Below, one piece after another: positions 17,462-27,725 of a stretch of DNA of 64,000 bases. A program made the translations under genes and the position numbers. Below the pieces are notes generated by a model. It was not told the origin of the DNA and made no database searches. It worked only from the letters and a program-made list of their open reading frames with translations. The first letter of the stretch is position 1; every line of letters starts with the position of its first letter. This DNA comes from a virus. The stretch spans positions 1 through 64,000 of the IMG/VR virus record IMGVR_UViG_3300047095_001251. The stretch is one strand, 5' to 3'.

Positions 17462-18376
17462 TTGAGTGAAATATTTGATACTAACTATATTTTAAATGAC
17501 CCCGGTAATACATTATTATTTAGGAAATTTTTAGAAAGATTAAAGGATAGTAATTTTCACCCGGATATTACTGGATATAGTTTAATATACTTAGTTCCTC
17601 CAGATATTCCGCTAGTATCTGATGATAATCCTTTATTTGTCGATGGGTGGATTCCTTTCTTAGCTATCGACTTTACCCCTCCAGAATCTAATTTACATGT
17701 AGTTGAAGAATCCTCTGGAGGAGGTAATGTTATTCCATATGCAACGAGGGTTGCTAGAAATGGATCATTAAGTTTAACATTTATAGAAGATTCTAATTTA
17801 AGAATTTTGGATTTACATAATTATTGGGTTGGATATATAGATGATCTAATTAAAGGAAGGAAAGATCCTCCAGAAGAATATATGAATGAGGTAGATAGTG
17901 CCGAATTGTGCTATGCGACTAGTGCATATATAGCAAAATTTAAACCAGATATGAGAACGTTAACATATTTAGGTAAAGCTGTTGGAGTATTTCCTATTAA
18001 TATCCCTGCAAAAGAGGTTATAGGTAATAGACAAAGTAATGAGTTATCGACTGTTACTGTTAACTATACTTGCGCTTATTATGGATCATTTATACCTAAT
18101 TCGATTGGACAATCTGGAGAAATTAATAATTGGATATTTGAAGAATTTAAATCAGATTTAATGGATCATTTCAAAATGTTTCTTTCTGATAATGTTGTTA
18201 ACAATGATATCGATTTATCTTTATCTTCATTTCAAAATCCTAATAAATCATCTGTATTAAACTCTGATAGATGGTATGATGCTTTGCCGCTTATCCCAGA
18301 TTTCTTTTCTAGAACTTCCGATGGAGTTATTGATAATTCCCAGAGTTCGTCAACATTATCTTCTTTTGGGTTGTAA
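17462..18376 (+). CDS. Tail-tube-fold protein, possible baseplate tube initiator (gp54/gp48 type)
   Basis: A 304-residue protein, start TTG 17462 behind GGAG. The central region (ARNGSLSLTFIEDSNLRILD, then HNYWVGYIDDLIKG) and ELSTVTVNYTCAYYG follow the pattern of the tail-tube beta-barrel fold: a long strand, a helix, then a closing strand with aromatic residues. The true tube protein is at 58279. A second tube-like protein directly before the gp6-type wedge suggests a tube initiator or hub component. The precise T4 counterpart cannot be fixed without structure prediction. Confidence 0.5.
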   Translation: MSEIFDTNYILNDPGNTLLFRKFLERLKDSNFHPDITGYSLIYLVPPDIPLVSDDNPLFVDGWIPFLAIDFTPPESNLHVVEESSGGGNVIPYATRVARNGSLSLTFIEDSNLRILDLHNYWVGYIDDLIKGRKDPPEEYMNEVDSAELCYATSAYIAKFKPDMRTLTYLGKAVGVFPINIPAKEVIGNRQSNELSTVTVNYTCAYYGSFIPNSIGQSGEINNWIFEEFKSDLMDHFKMFLSDNVVNNDIDLSLSSFQNPNKSSVLNSDRWYDALPLIPDFFSRTSDGVIDNSQSSSTLSSFGL

Positions 18377-18385
18377 AGATTAAAA

Positions 18386-21091
18386 ATGGATAATTTAAAT
18401 AATTTAGTTACTCCTGATGATTATATTTCGTTTTATTATAACGAATTAAAGAAAGAATTTGATTCTCAGAATATACAGTTATCTAAAGTTGGGTTTGTTG
18501 GATTTTTATTTAATTTATTAGGAAATACTCAATATGATGTTAAACATTATTATGATAATTTATTTAAAGAGGCATTTCCTATTACATCTTTAAATAATAA
18601 AAATTTGAAATATCATGGTAATGTTTTTGGATATTCTGCAGAACTTGGAAAATATTCAACATTATCTGGAGTATTTAAATTTAACTTAGAATCACTTCCA
18701 GCATTATACCCAGATATTGTAAAAAGAGAAATCATTTTAGAAAATATTAAAGTACAAATTGATGAATTAGAATATAATTTAATATCCAAATATCGATTAG
18801 TTTTAAATCAAATAAATGGAAGCATCTCTGGATTTGGGGAGATTACATTTTCTGATGGAAAACAAAAATTAATTCCTATTCAATATTTAGATATAAATTT
18901 ACCTATTTATGAATTAAATCAATACAAGGTAGAAACAATCACGTTTGTCTCTCCGAATTATGTTTATAGGACATTTTATTCTTACCCGATTAAAATAGAT
19001 GATGGTGAATTTTTAACTAATTTAGATGTTGGTATAATAATTAATAATCAAAAACAAAGTTTCGCCGCTCAAACAGATAAGAATAAATATTCATCTTCAG
19101 ACCAAGTAATTTTTTATGAAGTAACCCCAGATAATTATTTGAATATAGAATTAGGTTCAGGTGAAAATGGAGTATATATCCCTAATACAAAAGTATATAT
19201 AACTAAATATACAACAAAAGGAACTTTAGGAAATATAGGATCTAAATCTACTACTAATATTACTGGAGATATTAATATTATAGATTATGATATTAATAAT
19301 AATTCAACAGAACAATTTAATCCAATCCAATTAAATCAATTAATTACAACAAATATAGATAAAGGATATGGAGGAAAAGATCCATTATCTGGTGAAAATT
19401 TAAGAAATGATCTAATATCATATATACAATCTAGAAATAATTTCTGTAGTGAAACAGATTATAGATATATATTAAAAGATTATTTTGATGATTTTGAAAT
19501 ATTATTTAAAAAATCAAAATTACAAGAAAATATATTCTATATATATCTATATTTAAAAGATAGATTTAATAATCCAGTTTATTCAATAACCTCTACAGTG
19601 TCCGAACAACAATTTATTTTAAATAAATTTGGAAATAATATATTTTATCCTGAATTTGAAATAGAAACTGAACAATTTATATCACCATTTTTATATATCT
19701 ACGATCCAATTCTAAATATATATAATGGATATATAGTTAAAAAGAATCCAGTATTTTACTCTTCTTCTATTTCTAATGTTATTACTACTTCAGAAAATCC
19801 ACCTATCATATTTTTAGAATTAGCGTATAATCAAAATAATACAATAATTTATTTGAAATCATATCAAGATTTAACTAATTATAATTTCGATTTTACTTCT
19901 ATTGATTTAAAAATACAAGATCAATTATTAGTTAGATCTAATATAGATAATAGTATATTTAGTATAATTATACCAGGGATTATTAAAGATAAAATAGATA
20001 TAGAAATATCCGTTTATCCAACATCTACTAATGTTGAATTATTTAAAATTAAATTTACCGATGTTAAACAAGTTGAAGATTTCTCAGATTTAATTAAATT
20101 AAAAACATTTACTAAACCAGATGGAATTAAATACATTCTTAATTTAAGTTTAATTCATAAAGAAACTTTTCTTTCTGATGAAAATTATTATTTAGATAAA
20201 TTAATAAATACATTCTCTAATATTAATATAAATAATAATAGAATGATTTCTGATGAGATTTCAATTAAATTACTTAATACTTTTAATGTTAATGGTGAAA
20301 ATCTTAGAAAAATAACTCTACAAAATCATAATTTGAATTCTAGAGAAGTAACCGAATTAAATGTAATTAAGGATACTAATGGAAATTTAAGTGGAAAATA
20401 TTTTACATTATCTTCATTAGATGTCGATTATTATCTTTGGTTTTATATTGATGAATTAAATTCGCAAGATCCAAATTTAGTTAATAAAATAGGGATAAAA
20501 TGCGAGATTGAAAAAAATAATTCAATAGAATTTGTTAGGTCTGCAATCGTTACGACTTTAAATTTAGTAAATGCATTTTCTTCTGAAATTGATTTAATTG
20601 ATAATGATACATTAAAAATCTATAATACCGAAGGAGGAGTTTTAAAAAATCATCTAAATGTTGGTAATACTGGATTTAATTCATTGATTTTGCAATATGG
20701 TGATAATGTATCATTAAAGTTCCCTTTGAAATTAAAAATAGATATAATCGCTGATAAATTAGTAGTTGTCTCGAACGGTATTAATATGAACTCTGAGATT
20801 GATAAAATTAAAGTGTCTATAGCTGAATATTTACTTAAGGATAAAACTAAGATATATCAAAGATTCTATTCTTCGGAAATAATTGATATGCTACAAAGTA
20901 AACCTTTTGTTAAATATGTATCATGTACTATTACTGATAAATCAGATTCAGTAATACCAGGAAGTAATATTGAAATTTATCCTTATTATGATATTGAGAA
21001 GAAATTAGATAAATATCAATTATTGGATTTTTCCCCTCATTTATTCTGGTGGGATGTTAATAATTTAATTGTTAATTATAAATATAACTAG
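18386..21091 (+). CDS. Baseplate wedge protein, gp6/J type
   Basis: A 901-residue protein. The N-terminal SKVGFVGFLFNLLGNTQYDV, the glycine-rich GSGENGVYIPNTKVYITK, and YGGKDPLSGENLRNDLI followed by SRNNFCSETDYRYILKDY are the characteristic sequence of gp6/baseplate_J proteins. Together they form the ring of (gp6)2 dimers around the hub. It is longer than T4 gp6 (660 aa), the extra part being in the C-terminal half. The gene is extremely AT-rich and carries the dispersed GC-rich element at 19070. Confidence 0.85.
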   Translation: MDNLNNLVTPDDYISFYYNELKKEFDSQNIQLSKVGFVGFLFNLLGNTQYDVKHYYDNLFKEAFPITSLNNKNLKYHGNVFGYSAELGKYSTLSGVFKFNLESLPALYPDIVKREIILENIKVQIDELEYNLISKYRLVLNQINGSISGFGEITFSDGKQKLIPIQYLDINLPIYELNQYKVETITFVSPNYVYRTFYSYPIKIDDGEFLTNLDVGIIINNQKQSFAAQTDKNKYSSSDQVIFYEVTPDNYLNIELGSGENGVYIPNTKVYITKYTTKGTLGNIGSKSTTNITGDINIIDYDINNNSTEQFNPIQLNQLITTNIDKGYGGKDPLSGENLRNDLISYIQSRNNFCSETDYRYILKDYFDDFEILFKKSKLQENIFYIYLYLKDRFNNPVYSITSTVSEQQFILNKFGNNIFYPEFEIETEQFISPFLYIYDPILNIYNGYIVKKNPVFYSSSISNVITTSENPPIIFLELAYNQNNTIIYLKSYQDLTNYNFDFTSIDLKIQDQLLVRSNIDNSIFSIIIPGIIKDKIDIEISVYPTSTNVELFKIKFTDVKQVEDFSDLIKLKTFTKPDGIKYILNLSLIHKETFLSDENYYLDKLINTFSNININNNRMISDEISIKLLNTFNVNGENLRKITLQNHNLNSREVTELNVIKDTNGNLSGKYFTLSSLDVDYYLWFYIDELNSQDPNLVNKIGIKCEIEKNNSIEFVRSAIVTTLNLVNAFSSEIDLIDNDTLKIYNTEGGVLKNHLNVGNTGFNSLILQYGDNVSLKFPLKLKIDIIADKLVVVSNGINMNSEIDKIKVSIAEYLLKDKTKIYQRFYSSEIIDMLQSKPFVKYVSCTITDKSDSVIPGSNIEIYPYYDIEKKLDKYQLLDFSPHLFWWDVNNLIVNYKYN
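19069..19090 (+). repeat. Dispersed GC-rich element, intragenic copy
   Basis: TTTCGCCGCTCAAACAGATAA, read in frame as F-A-A-Q-T-D-K inside the gp6-like gene. Confidence 0.65.
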
Positions 21092-21101
21092 GAAGAATAA
21101 A

Positions 21102-21185
21102 ATGACAATCGATGTAGCAGTTCTTATTATTGTTATAGTGATTAGTATCGTTGTATTTTTTTTCACTGGTGATAGAGATTGTTAA
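21102..21185 (+). CDS. Tiny membrane protein (27 aa)
   Basis: AGGAAG precedes ATG 21102. The peptide is one hydrophobic span (VAVLIIVIVISIVVFFF) with a short charged tail (TGDRDC). It lies directly before a terminator that ends the tail operon. Function unknown. Confidence 0.5.
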   Translation: MTIDVAVLIIVIVISIVVFFFTGDRDC

Positions 21186-21187
21186 TT

Positions 21188-21238
21188 TAAAATTCCCCCG
21201 TTAAAATTTAAAAATTAATGGGGGAATTTTTATTTTTT
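21188..21238 (+). terminator. Intrinsic terminator ending the 13-21 kb operon
   Basis: AAATTCCCCC and GGGGGAATTT pair around an AT-rich loop and are followed by TTATTTTTTT. Confidence 0.8.
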
Positions 21239-21240
21239 TG

Positions 21241-21264
21241 TTTTTTTCATAAAGATATATATTA
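21241..21264 (+). promoter_or_regulatory. Early-type phage promoter (plus)
   Basis: TTTTTCATAAAGATATATAT lies 45-65 bases before the zinc-type small protein at 21309 and right after a terminator. Confidence 0.65.
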
Positions 21265-21308
21265 ATGGAAGAAGTTAATTTAAATCTTTGTGAAAAGGAG
21301 AAAATAAG

Positions 21309-21584
21309 TTGGATCAATCATTAATTAATATCAATATTAAAATTGTTGAATTGAGAAAAAAGATTGATGAGTTATATTCACAACTTAATGATGTAGAAGA
21401 TGAAAAAAGGACATTAATTTCATCAATAATTCGTGACAAGTTTAAAAATACTTTAGATTTGTGTCCATCAGCATTGTCAAGTTGTCCAGATTCACCTATT
21501 GGAAATTGCATTTTTAAATCAACTATAGATATTATTGAAGATAAAGTAGATATTCGGTGTGTAGTGTGCGGTAAGATTGGCTAG
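21309..21584 (+). CDS. Small coiled-coil protein with a C-terminal cysteine cluster
   Basis: A 91-residue protein, start TTG 21309 behind AAGGAG. The N-terminal half is an amphipathic coiled coil (NIKIVELRKKIDELYSQLND); the C-terminal half has six Cys, ending CVVCG. This is a common layout of small zinc-binding regulators. It is enclosed by its own promoter and terminator, so it is expressed apart from the terminase gene that follows. No family is recognised. Confidence 0.6.
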   Translation: MDQSLININIKIVELRKKIDELYSQLNDVEDEKRTLISSIIRDKFKNTLDLCPSALSSCPDSPIGNCIFKSTIDIIEDKVDIRCVVCGKIG

Positions 21585-21607
21585 ATTGTCTAGCTAATCT
21601 TTTTTAT
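21573..21607 (+). terminator. Intrinsic terminator overlapping the stop codon
   Basis: AGATTGGCTAGA, TTG, TCTAGCTAATCT, then TTTTTTATTTTT: a hairpin that includes the stop codon of the 91-residue gene. Confidence 0.75.
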
Positions 21608-21622
21608 TTTTTTGGGATTAGT

Positions 21623-23362
21623 ATGAATAATGTATTTCATAAAAGGCTAACTCCGGACGAGATAGCCAGAGAATTATTTTTATGTAAATCTAATATTTTA
21701 TATTTTATAGATAATTATGTCAAATTACCTCAACCAGGAGGATTTCTTGAATATAAATTAGATAATATTAATAAGAAGATTAGACAGTATATAGTCAGTA
21801 CTATTAAATTTCAAAAGAGTATAATCTGTGCTTCTCGACAATTAGGTAAAACTTCATCTGTTTCAGTTATGTTACTTTGGGCAACAATGTTTTTTCCAGG
21901 TAGTAAAGCTGTATTATTAACATTAAAGAAGCAAAATGCATTAGAATTTATTAGAGTAATTAACCACATTCATGGAATGTTACCAGATTGGATGAAGGTA
22001 CCAATTAGAGGAAGAGGATCGTTATTAACATATATTGCATTTTCTAATGGTAGTAGAATTGATACGTTATATATTAGTTCATCTGTTTCTCCTGATAACA
22101 TTAGCCGTGGTCTAACAGTTCCTATTATTGCAATTGATGAGTTTTCAAATATCGCACATATTAAAAGAGCATATGGTTCAGCAGTTCCTGCAATTTCAAA
22201 AGCAAGAGAGATTGCCAATAAAAACGGATATCCTACATTTATTACTATTCTAAGTACTCCTAACGGGGTCTCTGGTATTGGTGAATTTTTCTATGAGTTG
22301 TATACAGGAGCAATTCCATCTGAAGACATATTTGATGATGATGGTAGATTAATAGAAGAGTATCGATTAATATTAGATAATCCTGAGAAAAACGGTTTCA
22401 TTAGGGTAAGATATCACTGGAGTGAAGATAAGACCAAAGATCAGAAATGGTATAATGAAATGGTTAAGGATTTAAACTGGGATATGCGTCTAATCAATCA
22501 AGAAATTAATATTTTATTTGTCGGGAGTTCAAATTGTATTTTTGATGATGATACTATTGCGAAATTTAAATCTGCTGACCCTTTAGATAAAATAAATTTA
22601 CCATTTTTTCAAAAATTAAAAGTGTATAGGAAATTAGAGAAATACGATTATGCAATCATTGGGATAGATACTGCAAAATCATTAACTGGGGATTACACTG
22701 CTATTGAGATTTATAGTTATAAGGATTTTGAACAAATCGCAGAGTATTCTGGCAAATTAGGTAGTTTAACTAAATTTTTAGAAATAGTTAAATTTGTTAT
22801 TGATTATGTTATGGAGTTCATGGGAGAAAGGGTTCTAATAGCTATTGAAAATAATAGTATTGGAGCAAGTATAATCGAAGGTCTCGAAAACGACACATCT
22901 AAAAAATATGCAGAGTTAATATATACACCTGAACCAAAGAAAGGGACTGGAATTAATACAAATTTAAAATCAAAACCAGTCATGGTTTCTGAATTTTATG
23001 ACCAAGTAGTAAATAATCCAGATATATTAGCTTCTTCTGATTTAATTAATCAGTTAAGTGTTATTGAAAAAAGAGCTAATGGTGTAGTTTGTGCTCAATC
23101 TGGATCAAATGATGATTTATTTATGGCATCTTCTTTTTGTGCATATGTGAAGAAAATTTCCTCTTTAGAATATGATCATAGAATAGGTGTATCGAATAAA
23201 AAAATAAAAGAAAGCGATAGAGCATTAGTAGATAATATTTATATTAATAAGTATGACAAGTTTTCCAAAATTAATGAAAGTATGGAAAAATATCTTAAAA
23301 TATATGGAGATGAAGACGAAACCCCTCAGGATAATGATTTTGATCTTCCATTCATTTTGTAA
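21623..23362 (+). CDS. Terminase large subunit
   Basis: A 579-residue protein. Walker A is SRQLGKTS (residues 71-78) and Walker B is PIIAIDE (166-172), followed by a coupling motif in LSTPNG. The C-terminal RNase H-like nuclease begins IIGIDTAKSLTGDYTA (near 346) with the first catalytic Asp, and continues with VLIAIENNSIG (Glu). It drives ATP-dependent packaging into the prohead and cuts the DNA. Length and motif order match T4 gp17-type enzymes. No small terminase was recognised in the window. Confidence 0.93.
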   Translation: MNNVFHKRLTPDEIARELFLCKSNILYFIDNYVKLPQPGGFLEYKLDNINKKIRQYIVSTIKFQKSIICASRQLGKTSSVSVMLLWATMFFPGSKAVLLTLKKQNALEFIRVINHIHGMLPDWMKVPIRGRGSLLTYIAFSNGSRIDTLYISSSVSPDNISRGLTVPIIAIDEFSNIAHIKRAYGSAVPAISKAREIANKNGYPTFITILSTPNGVSGIGEFFYELYTGAIPSEDIFDDDGRLIEEYRLILDNPEKNGFIRVRYHWSEDKTKDQKWYNEMVKDLNWDMRLINQEINILFVGSSNCIFDDDTIAKFKSADPLDKINLPFFQKLKVYRKLEKYDYAIIGIDTAKSLTGDYTAIEIYSYKDFEQIAEYSGKLGSLTKFLEIVKFVIDYVMEFMGERVLIAIENNSIGASIIEGLENDTSKKYAELIYTPEPKKGTGINTNLKSKPVMVSEFYDQVVNNPDILASSDLINQLSVIEKRANGVVCAQSGSNDDLFMASSFCAYVKKISSLEYDHRIGVSNKKIKESDRALVDNIYINKYDKFSKINESMEKYLKIYGDEDETPQDNDFDLPFIL

Positions 23363-23377
23363 AAATAGGAGAATTGA

Positions 23378-26300
23378 ATGCCAATTCCTAGTCAAAAAAT
23401 AGTAAATCAAAGATTAGCTGAGGAAGCATCTGCAGCTAGGACATATGGGAGCCCGGGTGCTAGATTCTTATTAGATTGGTCTAGGAAGACTCCTGCTCCG
23501 GAGGAAAATTATACTGGTAATAATCAATCTGGATTTAATATTTTACCATTATTAAACCAAACTATTAAAATAAATTCAAATTTAACAAATATATCCAATT
23601 CATTTAGAGTTTATCAAAGAAAAGTTTTAGATTTTGAAGTTACAAAGATTAATTTACTAGGAGAGATTTCTAGTAAATTAGATAATGTTTATGATGGAAT
23701 CGTCCAATCCGCTGAAGAAAGGATTGGAATGGCTGAACGCAGAGGACAATATGGAATCGGTACATTTGAAGGGAAGCAGCTTGGCATGGGTGCCGCGTTA
23801 GCATTTCTTCCTAGTATACTGACTAAATTGGGGGATACTATCCCTGGCATTGGACCTGCTGTTTCTGGGTTAGCATCTAGTAATATGATGTTACTTGGAA
23901 AAGTTGCTGCTATTCCTATGATGTTAGATGCTATTTTTCAAAACGAATTAGGTAGAAAGAAGTTTGATACATATATGTTCAAAGCCAGTGAAATGATGGC
24001 TAAATATATTCCTTCCTTTACTCAATCTTCTTCTGAAAAATTATTTGAGATAGGTTCATTTCTTAGTGAGATTAGGCAGAAAGAGGTTGAGTTAGCTGGT
24101 ATTTTATCAGGTGGTGATCATAAAGTTGGAATGAAAACCATGAGAGCTTGGCAATTAGCTCCATTATTAATGACTCCTGCTAATTTAATTCATAGAAATT
24201 ATAAAACTCCACAAGAAAAACAAGTAGCGTTACTTAGTGGGATGTATGAATTTTTAAGGGAAATGACAGCGTGGCAAATTACTATTGGTAGACATGGGTT
24301 TGGATTAAGTGATAATATATTTTCTCAATTAACGCCAATTAAAAATGGACCGTTTGCTAGATTAGATAGATATTTACAGGATATTCCTGTAATTTCTGCT
24401 GGATATAATATCATTAAAGATTTATTTACCGGTACTTATAAACTCGCCGATGTAATTTTCAATCCAGTAAAATATATAAAGGAAACATTTGGAAATTTAA
24501 AGTCTTGGATTGGCGAGGTAGCAGAAGAACTTCTACCTGATTCATTTAGAGGATTTTTAGAAAGTAAAGGATTTTTGCAAAAAACTATTATATCTAGCGA
24601 AGATGCTATGAAAGGGGCAGGATTAAATCAATCATCATCAGATAGAGCTAATATTTTTACTGCGGAAGGTCTTCCTGGGGTTTTAGAAAAGATTAGAAGT
24701 TTAAATTTCCAGCAATATAATACACTAGAGAATATATATAATATATTAGATAAATTATTAAGAGAAACAACAAAAACTTCTTATAGAAGAAAAGATTTAA
24801 AGGGTGAGAGTTTAGTTTGGAGTTCTGTTGAAGGTAAATATTTATCTAAATCTGAGAATGATCAATCTATAAAGAAACAAAGACTTTCATTAATAGATTC
24901 TGCTAAGAAGCAAGGTATGACCGATGAAGCAGAGATTAAAAAAGTTGTAGATCAATCTATTCTTAAATTACAAAATTTACAAAAAGAATCTATTCGTCAG
25001 CAAAGAACTCAGGAAGATGCAGAAAGGGAAGATTTTTTAAAAAATTCAGAAAAGAATAAAAAGTTTTATGATTTTTTTAATACTCTTACAAATGTGGGGG
25101 CTGGAACTGCCGGTGCTGCTGCTACTTTTGGGGTTGGGTCTGCTATTGGGTTAGGTGGGTTATCATTGGGCATGGGAGCTGGAATCCCATTGGCTTTATT
25201 ATCACTATTGGCTGGAAACTTTTTTGCTAAAAAAGGAAGAGGGTTAAGGGATTGGTATATAGAGCAAAAGCAGAATAGGACAAGAAGTACATACGGCCCA
25301 TTTGTTCCTCCTCGTGAAGCAAATGCAGAATCTGAGATAAGGGGGACTGCGTCCGGTGGAATGAATTTGTTTGAACGTATGAATCAGATGAGAACATCGA
25401 TTCCATTTTTTGCAGAAGGAGGAATTGCAAAAAATCCTCAAATGGCAGTAGTCGGAGAAAAAGAACCTGAAGTAATTGGATCCCCAAAGAAGATTGTCAA
25501 TTGGTTATCTGAAGCTTTATACAAATTACCAAATTTTAAAGAGAACCCTATTTTAACCGAGCTGAAAGGTATTAAGGGTTACTTGAGCAAAATCACTGAT
25601 TTAGAATCTAAGTCATTTATTAAACAAGAAAAGAAAGATCAAGAAGCAGAAGCAGATAAGTTTTTTTCTGGAATAATGTCTGTTTTCTCATTAATTAAAG
25701 ATGGGTTATTTGGTGTATTTGATGGAATAAAATGGTTGTTTAGTGGAATAACTGGGATTTTCGGAGACGATGGTAAAAGTTCATCTTCTAATATCTTAAG
25801 TGGAATACTAGGGACTCTCGGAAACGATGGTAAAAGTTCATCTTCTAATATCTTAAGTGCTGTTATGAAGAATAAAAAAATTTTATCCACTATTTTTGGT
25901 GGTGGATCCCTTTACGCTTTAGCTGATTCTCTTATAGGTTCATATGTCGGGGAAAAAGAAACTCAAGATAAAAAAGAAAATATCACATCTTTTTTTTCAA
26001 ATCCCCTCGGATTTATATCTGATAAATGGGGTGAATTTACAGGGATAAAAGGGTTTTCTAAAGGCGGGACCATCCCTACTGGAGGTATTGGATTTGTTGG
26101 TGAGAAAGGTCCAGAGTTAGCAATTTCTGGTCCGAATGGAACGAACATATACCCTATTGAAGAAGATAAAATAAAAGCATTAATTAAGAAACATGAGTCA
26201 GATGGTGTTCCTAAATTAAGAAGTTATTTAGATTCGAGAAATATCCCTACTATTGGATATGGGCATAATTTAAAATCTGTAAATATAAAAGGGTTAAGTG

Positions 26301-27715
26301 AAAATTCAGTTTTAACACCAGATGAAGCTGAACGATTATTTAATTTTGATTACCAGCGGATCACTAAGCCTTTTTCAGAAAATTTTCCAAGTTTTAATAA
26401 ATTCAATTACCCTGTTAAAGCAGCTTTATACGATATGGCATTTAATATGGGTCCTAGTTTTTTTAAGAATTGGCCTAATTTTGTTTCTGCTTTAGAAAGA
26501 GATGATTATGAATCTGCAATTAAAGAAGTTCAAAATTCTAAATATTTTAGTCAGGTAGGGAAAGGTAGAACTGATGATATTATTGCTTTGTTAAGGATGG
26601 GAGGGGATCCTTCTGCGATTATTCCTGAGTCCGTTTCTGGTAATATCGGATTTAATAAATTTACAATTCCTGAATCATTTAGTGATTACGATGTTTCTAA
26701 TGGGTCTGCGGGTAGATCTATCTTTGATTCTTTATTATCCCAGTTTAAAGGCGGGTTAAATTTCGATTTTGATGGATTTATTAATGGATTTAATTCATTA
26801 TTTGGAGGATTTTTTGGTGGGAATGGTAGTAATAATGAATCGTTTTCTTTTGAAAAAATAAAAACTGGAGATTTTAGTCCAGATTCTAATCAGACCAAAC
26901 CACAACCACAATTTCAAACAGTTCTTGGTTCGATTGTAAGTCCTTCTAAAAGCAACATTGTTAATAGTCCATTCGGTTTAAGAAATGATGGAAGATCAAT
27001 GCATGGTGGTGTAGATTTCCAAGGGAAAATCGGAGATCCTGTTTTTGCTTCTAGAGATGGTACTGTTTCTGCTATTTTCAAAGATTGGGGTGGAGTTCAG
27101 ATTGATCATGGTGATGGAACTGCTGAAAAAAGTATCCATATGAGTAAAATATTTGCAAAGAATGGAGAATTTGTTCGAGCAGGACAGAAGATAGGAGAAG
27201 TTGGAGGAGTTGGACCTATTGGTGGGGAAACCCAATATAGACCGCATTTACATTGGGCATATCTGCAAGACGGGTCTCCTGTTGACGGTGTTCAAGTTTT
27301 ACAAAACGCAGGGTTACGATTTAGGCCACAGACTCCTACTGGTAAGATTAGTAATATTGCTAGTGTTAATGAGAAGCAAGCGATAGGTGGTGATGATCCT
27401 ATGTCGATTCTAATGTCCGTAATTAGTAAATTTGATAAAAATAATTCATTAAAATTAAAAAATAATTCTGTTCTAAATGAAGATTTGAAAAATGAGATAC
27501 TTAATTTTAAGGAAAGTATTCGAAGAGAAACAGTTCAACCACAAGTGATTCCTATCCCAATGCCATCTCAAGATCAACAGACATCGATTGAAGTAAAGAA
27601 TCAATATCAACCAGATATGGAATTAATGAATTTGTGTTCGATGTTATTTTCTTCTGTTAAAGGTAAACTGATCAACAATATGGAAGTATTGGGTGGAGAA
27701 TTAATGTCAACGTAA
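23378..27715 (+). CDS. Tape measure protein with T4-type lysozyme and M23 peptidase domains
   Basis: A 1445-residue protein. Two tape-measure glycine motifs (FAEGGIAKNPQMAVVGE and FSKGGTIPTGGIGFVGEKGP) and a hydrophobic Gly/Ala-rich stretch near 575-610 mark the tape-measure part. From about 925 to 1085 there is a GH24 lysozyme with E938, D950 and T956 spaced as in T4 lysozyme (KKHESDG then PTIGYGHNL). From about 1180 to 1310 there is an M23 metallopeptidase with HGGVD (H1209, D1213) and HLHW (H1289, H1291). Both would open peptidoglycan during injection. The spike lacks a lysozyme, which fits this transfer of function. A 57-bp tandem duplication lies at 25768-25859. Confidence 0.88.
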   Translation: MPIPSQKIVNQRLAEEASAARTYGSPGARFLLDWSRKTPAPEENYTGNNQSGFNILPLLNQTIKINSNLTNISNSFRVYQRKVLDFEVTKINLLGEISSKLDNVYDGIVQSAEERIGMAERRGQYGIGTFEGKQLGMGAALAFLPSILTKLGDTIPGIGPAVSGLASSNMMLLGKVAAIPMMLDAIFQNELGRKKFDTYMFKASEMMAKYIPSFTQSSSEKLFEIGSFLSEIRQKEVELAGILSGGDHKVGMKTMRAWQLAPLLMTPANLIHRNYKTPQEKQVALLSGMYEFLREMTAWQITIGRHGFGLSDNIFSQLTPIKNGPFARLDRYLQDIPVISAGYNIIKDLFTGTYKLADVIFNPVKYIKETFGNLKSWIGEVAEELLPDSFRGFLESKGFLQKTIISSEDAMKGAGLNQSSSDRANIFTAEGLPGVLEKIRSLNFQQYNTLENIYNILDKLLRETTKTSYRRKDLKGESLVWSSVEGKYLSKSENDQSIKKQRLSLIDSAKKQGMTDEAEIKKVVDQSILKLQNLQKESIRQQRTQEDAEREDFLKNSEKNKKFYDFFNTLTNVGAGTAGAAATFGVGSAIGLGGLSLGMGAGIPLALLSLLAGNFFAKKGRGLRDWYIEQKQNRTRSTYGPFVPPREANAESEIRGTASGGMNLFERMNQMRTSIPFFAEGGIAKNPQMAVVGEKEPEVIGSPKKIVNWLSEALYKLPNFKENPILTELKGIKGYLSKITDLESKSFIKQEKKDQEAEADKFFSGIMSVFSLIKDGLFGVFDGIKWLFSGITGIFGDDGKSSSSNILSGILGTLGNDGKSSSSNILSAVMKNKKILSTIFGGGSLYALADSLIGSYVGEKETQDKKENITSFFSNPLGFISDKWGEFTGIKGFSKGGTIPTGGIGFVGEKGPELAISGPNGTNIYPIEEDKIKALIKKHESDGVPKLRSYLDSRNIPTIGYGHNLKSVNIKGLSENSVLTPDEAERLFNFDYQRITKPFSENFPSFNKFNYPVKAALYDMAFNMGPSFFKNWPNFVSALERDDYESAIKEVQNSKYFSQVGKGRTDDIIALLRMGGDPSAIIPESVSGNIGFNKFTIPESFSDYDVSNGSAGRSIFDSLLSQFKGGLNFDFDGFINGFNSLFGGFFGGNGSNNESFSFEKIKTGDFSPDSNQTKPQPQFQTVLGSIVSPSKSNIVNSPFGLRNDGRSMHGGVDFQGKIGDPVFASRDGTVSAIFKDWGGVQIDHGDGTAEKSIHMSKIFAKNGEFVRAGQKIGEVGGVGPIGGETQYRPHLHWAYLQDGSPVDGVQVLQNAGLRFRPQTPTGKISNIASVNEKQAIGGDDPMSILMSVISKFDKNNSLKLKNNSVLNEDLKNEILNFKESIRRETVQPQVIPIPMPSQDQQTSIEVKNQYQPDMELMNLCSMLFSSVKGKLINNMEVLGGELMST
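25768..25859 (+). repeat. Tandem 57-bp duplication inside the tape measure gene
   Basis: A 35-base stretch (starting CGATGGTAAAAGTTCATC) occurs at 25768-25802 and 25825-25859, 57 bases apart, which keeps frame (19 codons) and gives the repeated peptide DGKSSSSNILS. This is a recent in-frame duplication in a linker. Confidence 0.85.
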
Positions 27716-27725
27716 GGGGATATGA

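Noticed and set aside
23378-27715. Host-lysis endolysin instead of tape measure
   Set aside because: The enzyme domains are embedded in a 1445-residue protein with two tape-measure glycine motifs and a place between terminase and tube-cap-like genes, unlike a free endolysin.
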